Assembly: GCA_013152475.1 (NCBI GenBank) | Contig: JAADGH010000200.1 | Span: forward strand, 1 to 64,000 | From: Planctomycetota bacterium | Lineage (GTDB): Bacteria; Planctomycetota; Brocadiia; JAADGH01 | Direction of reading: 5' to 3' | Length of the DNA: 64,000 nt | Shown: positions 43,863-51,197 of the stretch, in pieces | Layout: every line of letters starts with the position of its first letter | How positions within the stretch are numbered: position 1 is the first letter of the stretch | Program-made: the position numbers and the translations under genes | The notes under the pieces: model-generated | What the model was told of the DNA's origin: nothing | What the model saw: only the letters and a program-made list of their open reading frames with translations | The model's database searches: none

Positions 43863-45183
43863 GCTCGACCTCCCCGATGGATTCATCGATGATGTCCATG
43901 CACTTCGCCGCCGTCGCCTCGTCCATGATGATCGGTGGGGACATGCGGAGGATGTGGCCGGCCGGGACCCAGGCAAGCCCTTTCTGGAAGGCGCGTTGAT
44001 AAACCAACTTCCCTGCCTCTTCGAAGGGTTCCTGCGTTTCGCGATCGCGAACCAGTTCAACACCCATGAGGCAACCCAACACACGAACGTCGCCGACGAT
44101 CGGGTGTTCTGCCTTCATCCGATCGAGACGTTTCCGGAACAACACCTCCAGGCACTTGGCATTCTCCAGGAGTTTTTCCTCTTCAATGACCTCGATGGAG
44201 GCCAGCGCAGCAGCACAGGCCATGGGATTGCCGCCGTACGACGTGGACGCGGAGATGGACTCGACCGCTTCGCCGAAGGACTCGCGCGCAACCATGGCTG
44301 TCACGGGGAAACCGTTGCCCAATCCTTTGCCGAGGGTCACGACATCCGGCACGACATCCCAATGCTCCATCGCCAGCCATGTTCCTGTTCTGCCGACACC
44401 GGTCAGCACCTCGTCGGCGAAGAGGAGGATATTTCGCTCGTCGCACCACGTGCGAAGTTTGGGGAAGAAATCGTCCGGCGGGAAGATCGACCCGGCCCAG
44501 CCCTGGATCGGCTCCAGGACGACGGCCGCTACCTGCCCCGTGGTCGCCTCGGCGAGGAACTCGTCATAGAGCTTCAGATACGCATCGGTATCAATTGTCC
44601 CATCGGCATGGGTGAAGTGGGGGCGATAGGGATCGGGGCGGGGGACCATGTAGAACCCCGGGGCGCGTGTCGGGCCATAGCTCGGCTTCATGCGGGCCAA
44701 GCTGACGGCGTGGCCGGTCTTGCCGTGGAAATCGCGGAAGCAGGACAGAAACTCATGCCGCCCTGTGGCAGCCCGGCAGAGGCGGATGCCGGCCTCTACG
44801 GCTGTGGTGCCGGAATCGTAGAGCTGCACCGCACCGAGGTCGCCGGGCAGCACATCGACCAGTTTCTCCAGCAACTCTGTCTTGACCTGTGTCGTAAAGT
44901 CGTGGCAGTTCATCAGCGTCTTGGCATACTTCGCCACAGCTTCCGACACCTTTGGATGGCAGTGGCCGAGGTTGGTCACGTAGATGCCGGACGAAAAATC
45001 GAGATAGACGTTGCCGTCAACGTCGGTGAGTGTAACGCCCTCGCCTTTCTCGAAACACACGGGAAAGAGTTTTACCTGACTCGAGTAGCCCTTCATGATC
45101 GCGCTCGCGCGCTGATGCATCGCCGTGGACTTCGGGCCGGGGATGTCCTTTGTAACAAGGCGGGGCAACTGGGCAAGTCCCAT
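43849..45183 (-). CDS. Class III pyridoxal-phosphate aminotransferase
   Basis: 444 residues of the aspartate aminotransferase-fold class III family (ornithine, GABA, and related enzymes). Signature pieces: VYLDFSSGIYVTNLGHCHPKV, YDSGTTAVEAGIRLCR, DFHGKTGHAVSL, EPIQGWAGSI, LFADEVLTGVGRTG (Asp at the PLP pyridine) and the Schiff-base Lys in LGKGLGNGFP. It transfers an amino group between an amine substrate and a keto acid; the substrate is unknown, but position next to a sugar kinase and aldolase hints at an amino sugar or amino polyol. ATG 45183 has AAGGAGAG upstream. Confidence 0.9.
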   Translation of the reverse strand: MGLAQLPRLVTKDIPGPKSTAMHQRASAIMKGYSSQVKLFPVCFEKGEGVTLTDVDGNVYLDFSSGIYVTNLGHCHPKVSEAVAKYAKTLMNCHDFTTQVKTELLEKLVDVLPGDLGAVQLYDSGTTAVEAGIRLCRAATGRHEFLSCFRDFHGKTGHAVSLARMKPSYGPTRAPGFYMVPRPDPYRPHFTHADGTIDTDAYLKLYDEFLAEATTGQVAAVVLEPIQGWAGSIFPPDDFFPKLRTWCDERNILLFADEVLTGVGRTGTWLAMEHWDVVPDVVTLGKGLGNGFPVTAMVARESFGEAVESISASTSYGGNPMACAAALASIEVIEEEKLLENAKCLEVLFRKRLDRMKAEHPIVGDVRVLGCLMGVELVRDRETQEPFEEAGKLVYQRAFQKGLAWVPAGHILRMSPPIIMDEATAAKCMDIIDESIGEVERELT

Positions 45184-45196
45184 GTTCGCTCTCCTT

Positions 45197-46012
45197 CTAT
45201 TCGATCGGCACGTTGTTGGTTTGGGCGGCCTCCTCTGCGGTCTTCCCCTTTTGCACCACATCAATCAGCGCGGCCTGGAACCGGGCGGGGTCGGGCCAAC
45301 TGATCGCATTGCGACCAAAGACAACCCCCTTCGCGCCGTCATCGATCTCGCGACGGGCAAGTCGCAGGGCGTCCATGGGGGTCGGAAGCTTTTCGGCGCC
45401 GAGTCCGAGAATGGGCACGGGACAGCCCCCGACAACTTCCTTGAAGTTGATCGTGTGGAACGTCTTGATGGCATCGGCGCCGAGTTCGGCGATGATGCGA
45501 CAACCGATCTTGATCTGTTCGTAAAGCTCCTCGCGGGACAAGTGATGTGGCCGGGCTGGGAAGTACTCCCCGATGACCGGCAGCCCGATTTGCTTCGCTT
45601 CCTCGGCCAGTTGACAAAAAACACGAACGTTCTCGCTGTCGCGCCTTTCGCTGCCGGTGTTCAGTGCGAGACTGACGACCACGGCTTCCGCCCCGAGGGC
45701 CGCCGCGTGTTTGGCCGAGCACGCGCTCACCGTTTCGGCCTCGCGGTAGTTCCATTGAAAACAATATGTCGTGCTCCAATTGAGCCGGATGATCGGCATG
45801 GGCGCGCCCTTGTTTGCAAAGACCTCCGCACAGTGCTCGATCATGCCTGGCGAGAGGAGAATGCCGTCCGCATCGGGGCTGATCTTGCGCGCCGTTTTGG
45901 GCAGGTCCTCCAGGAAGGGGATCGGCCCATCGAACTCGCCGTGATCAATGGCCACAACAACGGCATTGCCCCCGGAAAAAAGCTTTCCCAAGCGTATCGT
46001 TTTCCCGTTCAT
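45197..46012 (-). CDS. Class I aldolase of the DhnA/LsrF type (Schiff-base TIM barrel)
   Basis: 271 residues resembling archaeal-type fructose-bisphosphate aldolase, LsrF and related proteins: AIDHGEFDGPI at the N-terminus, DGILLSPGMIEHC, EAVVVSLALNTGS, GLPVIGEYFPA, GADAIKTFHT (the catalytic Lys), PILGLGAEKL and the phosphate-binding GAKGVVFGRN. Members split or transfer phosphorylated sugars, including the AI-2 signal breakdown step. Start ATG 46012 overlaps the DeoR stop by 4 bp (ATGA). Together with the kinase it could split a kinase product. Confidence 0.85.
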   Translation of the reverse strand: MNGKTIRLGKLFSGGNAVVVAIDHGEFDGPIPFLEDLPKTARKISPDADGILLSPGMIEHCAEVFANKGAPMPIIRLNWSTTYCFQWNYREAETVSACSAKHAAALGAEAVVVSLALNTGSERRDSENVRVFCQLAEEAKQIGLPVIGEYFPARPHHLSREELYEQIKIGCRIIAELGADAIKTFHTINFKEVVGGCPVPILGLGAEKLPTPMDALRLARREIDDGAKGVVFGRNAISWPDPARFQAALIDVVQKGKTAEEAAQTNNVPIE

Positions 46013-46821
46013 GTTTCGATTCCTTTCGTGTCGATATGGTCGGCGCGGATGATCTCGATTTTACATTTGCGAATAAGCCGGCATTCCTCCTCCGCCCGTT
46101 CATCAAGCGTGCCCGCAGTAATGACCTTCGTGATACGCTCGCACTCCAGGTATGTTGCAAAGGAATCCCGCCCGAGCTTCGATGCGTCCGCAAGGACCAC
46201 GCGCTCCTCGGCGTGTTCCGTCAGGAGCCGGGCGCTCTCGGCGGCGGTCGCCGTCGCAGTTTGCGCGCCGCGATTCACGGTAAGACCGTCGGCGCCGAGG
46301 AAGGCCATGGTGGCGTGGAGGCCGTCAAGCCCCCTGCGCAGGGCGGGACCAACAAACTCTGCGCTCGTCCGGTTGAGCACGCCGCCAAGAACGATTACCT
46401 CGACACCATGGGCATCGCGCAACTCCAGAATCGGCGGAATGGAGTTCGTCACGATGGTAATGCCATCGATGTCTCGGAGGAAACGTGCTGCCAGGTACGT
46501 GGTCGACCCACTGTCAAGGATGACGCTGTCTCCCGGTTTAACCAGGGTCGCTGCCGCACGGCCAATGGCTTCCTTATCGGGCTTCGCACGTGAAATCTTT
46601 TCGTCGAATGAAAATTCGACTTCCTCTGCACGCACCGCCCCTCCGCGAATCCGCCGGAGCTTCCCCTCCTCTTCCAGCAGCGTCAGGTCACGCCGGATTG
46701 TAACGGACGAGACTCGAAAATGCCGTGCCAGCTCCTGGATGCGCAGGTGTCTGCGGGTGGCGAGCAGGTCGCAGATCGCCTTGCACCGTCGTTGAATCGT
46801 CTCGGGCTGTGTGTCGCTCAC
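46009..46821 (-). CDS. DeoR/GlpR-family transcriptional repressor
   Basis: 270 residues. The N-terminal HTH has the DeoR signature RIQELARHFRVSSVTIRRDL; the C-terminal sensor domain (about 80-240; GDSVILDSGSTTYLAA, ITIVTNSIP, VIVLGGVLNR, VLADASKLGRDSFA) binds phosphorylated sugar inducers in this family. First gene of its operon, so it is likely autoregulated. The start is GTG 46821. A palindrome, GATCG-ATA-CGATC, at 46845-46857 downstream of the promoter is a good operator candidate. Confidence 0.93.
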   Translation of the reverse strand: MSDTQPETIQRRCKAICDLLATRRHLRIQELARHFRVSSVTIRRDLTLLEEEGKLRRIRGGAVRAEEVEFSFDEKISRAKPDKEAIGRAAATLVKPGDSVILDSGSTTYLAARFLRDIDGITIVTNSIPPILELRDAHGVEVIVLGGVLNRTSAEFVGPALRRGLDGLHATMAFLGADGLTVNRGAQTATATAAESARLLTEHAEERVVLADASKLGRDSFATYLECERITKVITAGTLDERAEEECRLIRKCKIEIIRADHIDTKGIET

Positions 46822-46844
46822 CTTGATCTTTCTACGGCAAAGAA

Positions 46845-46857
46845 GATCGATACGATC
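46845..46857. promoter_or_regulatory. Candidate DeoR operator palindrome
   Basis: Perfect 5-bp inverted repeat GATCG-ATA-CGATC. It lies 8-20 bp downstream of the -10 element and 24 bp before the deoR start, where a repressor would block transcription. Confidence 0.4.
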
Positions 46858-46864
46858 ACTTCTA

Positions 46865-46892
46865 AGTATATATTGTTCATATTATAAGTCAA
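46865..46892 (-). promoter_or_regulatory. Promoter for the deoR-aldolase-aminotransferase-kinase operon
   Basis: Minus strand TTGACT (46892-46887), a 16-bp very A+T-rich spacer and TATACT (46870-46865). The spacer contains ATAT/AT-rich repeats that could bind the repressor. Confidence 0.65.
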
Positions 46893-46921
46893 GAGAAAAA
46901 AAGCGAATGTCGAGTTTGGAA

Positions 46922-47614
46922 TCATGTCCTATCTCCCTTGCTCCTTCGGACATGCCATCGCCCCGGCCCCCATTCGTTTTTGCAAATGGACAGAAGCTCC
47001 TTCGGGTCCGACAGCAGATAGTCCGGCTGCGACTCCTTCAGCACCTTCGCCGAGTTGAAGCCCCACGACACTGCGGCCACACGAACCCCCGCCTTCCGCG
47101 CCGCCCGGATATCCCGGACTTCATCGCACACATACAGAATCTGGCCGGGCGTCAGCCCGTAGTCGCGCATCACATGCCGGAACTGCCGGACCTTGCCCCA
47201 GATTCGCGAAAGGGTTTTCACAAAATCGAATGCCTCCATATCGTACCGCCGCAGGAACGCCATCACGTTTTGGAGCGAATTCGATGTGACGATTCCCATC
47301 GTCAGGCCGCTGGACTTAAGTTCAAAAACTGTTTCTCGAATCCCCTCCGCAACCTTGACCTCACCCATACGTCGCCGCAGCTCTCGCTCGGCCTGGGCGA
47401 CGAAAAACGGCACCTTCATCAGCGGAACATCAAAGTATCGAACGGCTTCCCAAAAGGTCATATCGCGGAGGACACCGATCTCGTCCGGTTCAACACGCCG
47501 GAAGCCATGTTTCTCCGCCATACGGTTCCCGATGGCCACGAAATGCTCGAATGTGTCCGCCAGCGTGCCGTCGAAGTCGAAGACCAGTATCGATTTGCCG
47601 GTCTCTTGCGCCAT
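46922..47614 (-). CDS. HAD-superfamily hydrolase (phosphatase-like)
   Basis: About 230 residues. HAD motif I is VFDFDGTLADTF, motif II IVTSNS, motif III the Lys in KVRQFRHVM, and motif IV VCDEVRDIRAARKAG; a helical cap (about 20-95) follows motif I, placing it with phosphoglycolate-phosphatase-like enzymes. The substrate is not defined. The start is ATG 47614 or ATG 47626, neither with a strong ribosome-binding site. It is a single gene with its 3' end near the DeoR promoter region and no obvious operon partner. Confidence 0.83.
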   Translation of the reverse strand: MAQETGKSILVFDFDGTLADTFEHFVAIGNRMAEKHGFRRVEPDEIGVLRDMTFWEAVRYFDVPLMKVPFFVAQAERELRRRMGEVKVAEGIRETVFELKSSGLTMGIVTSNSLQNVMAFLRRYDMEAFDFVKTLSRIWGKVRQFRHVMRDYGLTPGQILYVCDEVRDIRAARKAGVRVAAVSWGFNSAKVLKESQPDYLLSDPKELLSICKNEWGPGRWHVRRSKGDRT

Positions 47615-47744
47615 TGAATATCTCATGAGAATCTATCGCGTTACCCCCGCCAAGTCCATGCCCTGATAGGGGCCGGGCCTCTGTTTGTCACAATAAGACA
47701 TGCGCACGGCAAGAATCAAGTCCATACCGCGACCTCCTTTTCAT

Positions 47745-47773
47745 TTGAACGTCGCCCGCTGCGCGGCTATAAT
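47745..47773 (+). promoter_or_regulatory. Strong promoter for the zinc-finger/CorA pair
   Basis: TTGAAC (47745-47750), a 17-bp spacer and perfect TATAAT (47768-47773), giving a leader of about 40 nt before TTG 47821. Confidence 0.65.
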
Positions 47774-47820
47774 GCCATCGAGACACAATCGGCCAGCACA
47801 TCTGATGGAGGCAAGCACTG

Positions 47821-48453
47821 TTGTCCAACCAGGAGCATGACTACCCCGGCGATACGCTCCGGCTTCTCTACGCCATCGACGAATACACGAAACCACAGGA
47901 GGGGGACGGGTGCCAGCGCTGGCTCAAGGAGCAGGCGATCACGGTCATCGCCACGCTGGGTGTAAAGGGCGCTGTGTTCCGAAATTACGATGTGGCCCCG
48001 TCGCTTATCACGCTCCGCGGCGTCAAGATGTTCGCCATGATGAGCCAGGAGGCCCTGGCCGATATCGCACGGCTTTACCACGACGGCATGATTGAAAAAA
48101 GCCGCGTAAGTACGTCCTACTACGCCACGCTCCGGGCCTACCGCACAACGCCCGCCGGGCGCGAGACCCTACAAAAGAACCTAAGTCGAGGGTCGCGACA
48201 GGGTGTGGATCGCGTCATCCGTTGCGCCAAGTGCGGTGGGCTGGTCGACTTCGCGCTCTCCATCGAGCAAAAGCCGAAAAAGCGCCTGGTGATGAACCGT
48301 GTCTGCGGGTGCAGCACGGACGGTAAACACGTGGCAAGTGATGTGTGGCGGCCGACCTGCGAAGCCCCCGAGATCTCGCCCGTGGAGGATTTCTTCAGCA
48401 TCGGATTCCTGGAATACAAAACCGAGCCCTTCTGGGGGGAGCGTGCCATATGA
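47821..48453 (+). CDS. Unrecognised protein with four-cysteine zinc-binding segment, coupled to CorA-like gene
   Basis: 210 residues with no family I recognise. The N-terminal half (about 1-120) is helical and could hold a winged-helix fold (WLKEQAITVIATLGVKGAVF, GMIEKSRVSTSYYATLRAYR). The middle has a C-x-x-C ... C-x-C arrangement (RCAKCGGLVDF then NRVCGCS) that could bind zinc. It starts at TTG 47821, with GGAGG 9 bp upstream, and its stop overlaps the CorA-like ATG (ATGA, 4 bp), so the two are translated together. A regulator or partner subunit of the transporter is a reasonable guess. Confidence 0.65.
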   Translation: MSNQEHDYPGDTLRLLYAIDEYTKPQEGDGCQRWLKEQAITVIATLGVKGAVFRNYDVAPSLITLRGVKMFAMMSQEALADIARLYHDGMIEKSRVSTSYYATLRAYRTTPAGRETLQKNLSRGSRQGVDRVIRCAKCGGLVDFALSIEQKPKKRLVMNRVCGCSTDGKHVASDVWRPTCEAPEISPVEDFFSIGFLEYKTEPFWGERAI

Positions 48454-49883
48454 AAAAAACTAAAGCGCTGCTTCACCTGACCGGTCGAACCGAGCTTCTT
48501 CTGACCGAATGGGTCCCCATCGGACCCAACAACTTCAGCTTCCTGTGCGACCGCCTGGAATGTGGAACACGTGGCGCGGAATGCGTCCTCACCAGCGAGA
48601 CCGACCCCGGCCGCAACGCCGCCGTGGTTGGGATCCGGGGCGACGAAACCCTTACACTCAAGGTCGTCGAGTTCGAGGACATGGACTTCATCCGGTTCGA
48701 GGCGCGTCCCTGTTACGACACACCCGGCAGAGAGCGCAAGGAGAAGGTGATCGGCGTGGACCTCGGCCGCAACGGGCGCGTCACCTATGGTATGCGCCTC
48801 CTCCCCCACAACGGCGACCCCGACCGGTACAGCGTGGACGACCTCACCCTCATCGCCGCCGACCTCGTAACGGATACCAGCCGAACAATGGACGCCCTCG
48901 TCAACGCCTATCAACGCCAGATGCTGGATGTGATTTACGGCCGGGAGACGGTGCAGCGCGACCAGTTCCTCGTCGTTCAGGCGCAGGCCATGGAGCCGGC
49001 CCCTGCCAGTGTTCAAGCTCTTCTTGACAATGCCGCGCACCGCGCCGAGTTGCAGCAGATTCTCGGAACGATCCATGATCGTCGCTGCTTCGATGCAGGG
49101 GACGGGGGCCTGCTTCTCAGTGGGTCGCGCGGAATCCTTCTCATTAGCCCCACACCTGAAACATATGCACGGCTGGTGGCCTTCGCCGCGCTCATGGGGT
49201 GCATCAACAGCCTTCAGGACAACATCCTCAGCAAGATCTGGCGCTCGTGGGATGTGCTGAACGACGAGAAGAAGCTCATCCGCACAGAAGGCGTCGCAAA
49301 AATCGAGCATATCCAGGGCGTGCTCAGCAGCCTAACCGCCGACAAGAATGTTATCGGCGCGGTTCCCATCTGCCTTCAGCAGACCCTGGCCGAAGCGGAG
49401 GCCTTCTACCAGAGCGAATCCACCTCCGGCGACGCCTCCGTGATCGAACTCATGCAGAAACTCGCCATCGGTCGCAGCCTGCAAAAGGTCAGGGACCGCC
49501 TCGCCGATACCAGCCGCGTGATCGACGACTTCGGCACGGAGATCGAGAACGTTCGCCTCCTGGCAAGCACGTTGGCGCAAAAGGAAACGGCGGGGATCAA
49601 TCGCGCCATGAACATCCTGACCGTCGTCTCTGTCATCATCCTGCCTCTGACACTCATCACGGGCTGGTATGGCATGAACTTCCAGCGGTTCAGCCCCTCC
49701 GATGGAAGAGAGATTGGTTTCTGGAACATGCCGGAGCTCTATTGGCCGTACAGCTATCTGGTGTGCATCGCCGTGGTGGTCCTCATCGCCATCTCGCTCA
49801 GCTTCTTCTTCCATCGCCAGGGCCTGTTGTTCCGCCGCCGGCGGGTCCGCGTCGGGGAGGAAGACTCGTTAATCGAGGACTAA
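48450..49883 (+). CDS. CorA-type divalent cation transporter with divergent cytoplasmic domain
   Basis: 477 residues. The C-terminus has the CorA hallmarks: a pore helix, the GMN motif in WYGMNF (about residue 407), and two membrane helices (ILTVVSVIILPLTLITGWYG and YLVCIAVVVLIAISLSFFF). The preceding long helical region (about 260-380) is typical, but the first 250 residues differ from standard CorA and I cannot align them from memory. CorA proteins transport Mg2+, Co2+, Ni2+ or Zn2+ as pentamers. ATG 48450 (GGAG 8 bp upstream) overlaps the zinc-finger gene stop. Its TAA interlocks with the TAG of the convergent ion-channel gene. Confidence 0.85.
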   Translation: MKKTKALLHLTGRTELLLTEWVPIGPNNFSFLCDRLECGTRGAECVLTSETDPGRNAAVVGIRGDETLTLKVVEFEDMDFIRFEARPCYDTPGRERKEKVIGVDLGRNGRVTYGMRLLPHNGDPDRYSVDDLTLIAADLVTDTSRTMDALVNAYQRQMLDVIYGRETVQRDQFLVVQAQAMEPAPASVQALLDNAAHRAELQQILGTIHDRRCFDAGDGGLLLSGSRGILLISPTPETYARLVAFAALMGCINSLQDNILSKIWRSWDVLNDEKKLIRTEGVAKIEHIQGVLSSLTADKNVIGAVPICLQQTLAEAEAFYQSESTSGDASVIELMQKLAIGRSLQKVRDRLADTSRVIDDFGTEIENVRLLASTLAQKETAGINRAMNILTVVSVIILPLTLITGWYGMNFQRFSPSDGREIGFWNMPELYWPYSYLVCIAVVVLIAISLSFFFHRQGLLFRRRRVRVGEEDSLIED

Positions 49884-50872
49884 GGCAGGCGCTGCGCCTT
49901 CAGTGGCTTTCCGCAAAAGCGACAGAACTTGGCCCACTTTTCGTTCTGCCTACAGCAATCCTCCATCTCTGTCAGTCGCGCGCCGCAAAGCGGGCAGAAG
50001 TCCGCGTCGGCGGGAATGTCGCGAAGCCCGCATTCATCCTTCGGGCATACCTGAGACGCCTTGGCCAGCATGCGCTGGATGAACGCGGCCGCGAAGATGC
50101 CGCCAAAGACACAAACGATCCCGATGCGAAAGATGATGATCATCGCCGCAGCGAGGAACCTGCCGGCGTCTGTCGCCGGTTCCTCAAGCGAGCGCCCGCC
50201 CTGGCCAAGACGCAGGATGCACCACCAGAGCGTGGACGGGATGTTCTCGAACGACCCCGCCGCGCCCTTGGCCTCAACAATGTGGAGCGCCGTCGCGTTG
50301 ATCAAGAGCCCGATGAAGACAACGAACAGGAAGATGATGAACGTTCTCCCTTTCTCTCGAAAGACCTCCACGAGTGCTTCGAGGGGGTCGAAGTACCGGG
50401 CGAGTTTCAGCAACCGGATCAAACGCACCGCTCGCACCAGCCGCAGCACGCGCAGGTCCCACGCGATGATATAGAACGGGAGAATGGCCCACAGGTCCAC
50501 CTGCGACATCGGTCGGAAGAAGAAATTTACGCGCACGCGGAGGCGATCCATCATGGTAAGACGCTCGTTCTCGTCGAACCGGGCCCGTTCCATCGGCAGT
50601 GTGCACAGCCACATCCTGAGCAAATACTCGATTGTGAAAATCGCGACGACGAGCACTTCCGAGTAATCGAAGAACGCCCCGTGCTCTTCGCGCAGATCGG
50701 AATACGATTCCAGGACGATGCACGTCACGGAAAAAAAGATGAGGAGGAGAACCACACCGTCGAACAGAATCCCGGCAGCCGTATCCTGTTCAAACACAAC
50801 ATCATACAACCGCGATTTCAGCCGAAGCATGCCCGGCGTATTGCGCTTGAATTGGGTTGCATCGTCCGCCAC
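49880..50872 (-). CDS. Voltage-gated-type ion channel with unusual pore and C-terminal double zinc ribbon
   Basis: About 330 residues. Six membrane segments are visible; S4 has Arg every third residue (LRVLRLVRAVRLIRLLKLAR), as in voltage sensors. The pore segment reads NIPSTLWWCILRLGQGG: the pore helix resembles K+ channels (IPSTFWWA) but the selectivity filter TVGYG is replaced by RLGQGG. The C-terminal tail carries eight cysteines in CxxxxC/CxxC pairs (CPKDECGLRD, FCPLCGARL, FCRFCGKPL), a double zinc ribbon. The start is uncertain. The promoter at 50921-50949 excludes GTG 50917; GTG 50872 or ATG 50830 (MLRLKSRLYDV, the best family match) remain. Ion selectivity is unknown. Confidence 0.8.
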   Translation of the reverse strand: MADDATQFKRNTPGMLRLKSRLYDVVFEQDTAAGILFDGVVLLLIFFSVTCIVLESYSDLREEHGAFFDYSEVLVVAIFTIEYLLRMWLCTLPMERARFDENERLTMMDRLRVRVNFFFRPMSQVDLWAILPFYIIAWDLRVLRLVRAVRLIRLLKLARYFDPLEALVEVFREKGRTFIIFLFVVFIGLLINATALHIVEAKGAAGSFENIPSTLWWCILRLGQGGRSLEEPATDAGRFLAAAMIIIFRIGIVCVFGGIFAAAFIQRMLAKASQVCPKDECGLRDIPADADFCPLCGARLTEMEDCCRQNEKWAKFCRFCGKPLKAQRLP

Positions 50873-50920
50873 AGTCCGTCCCGAGTTCGTTACATCGGTA
50901 TCGAATAAGACACGCACGAT

Positions 50921-50949
50921 ATTCTATCGACCGCCTGTCCCGATGTCAA
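50921..50949 (-). promoter_or_regulatory. Promoter for the ion-channel gene
   Basis: Minus strand TTGACA (50949-50944, perfect), a 17-bp spacer and TAGAAT (50926-50921). It would start transcription near 50914. Confidence 0.65.
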
Positions 50950-51126
50950 TGCCGCAAGGAATTCGCGGTTTATGGCAATCCCCTTTGCTCAGGTCCCCCC
51001 CAGCTCCAATGGTCTTGACCGCTTTTCACAACTGGACGACGCGTCCGGCAATCCTCCAAGGATTTTCGCAGGATTGGGTTACACACGATGCCCCCTGACC
51101 GTGCCATCAGGCAAATAGAGAATATG

Positions 51127-51155
51127 TTGAAAGATCGGCGCAGAAGGTCTATAGT
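51127..51155 (+). promoter_or_regulatory. Promoter for the TolB-like/TPR gene pair
   Basis: TTGAAA (51127-51132), a 17-bp spacer and TATAGT (51150-51155), about 36 nt before ATG 51198. The rest of 50950-51126 shows no feature. Confidence 0.6.
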
Positions 51156-51197
51156 GAAACAAAAGGTATTGTGTGCCTTTCAGAGTTGACGGAATCA

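Noticed and set aside
43171-46795. Long plus-strand open frames of 710 and 556 codons
   Set aside because: They are antisense to the kinase, aminotransferase, aldolase and DeoR genes, all of which carry diagnostic motifs.
49199-50908. A 569-codon plus-strand open frame over the CorA and channel genes
   Set aside because: It overlaps the CorA gene out of frame and the channel gene in antisense; its sequence is low-complexity and Arg-rich.
50917-50917. GTG 50917 as start of the ion channel
   Set aside because: A clear promoter would begin transcription at about 50914, after this codon.
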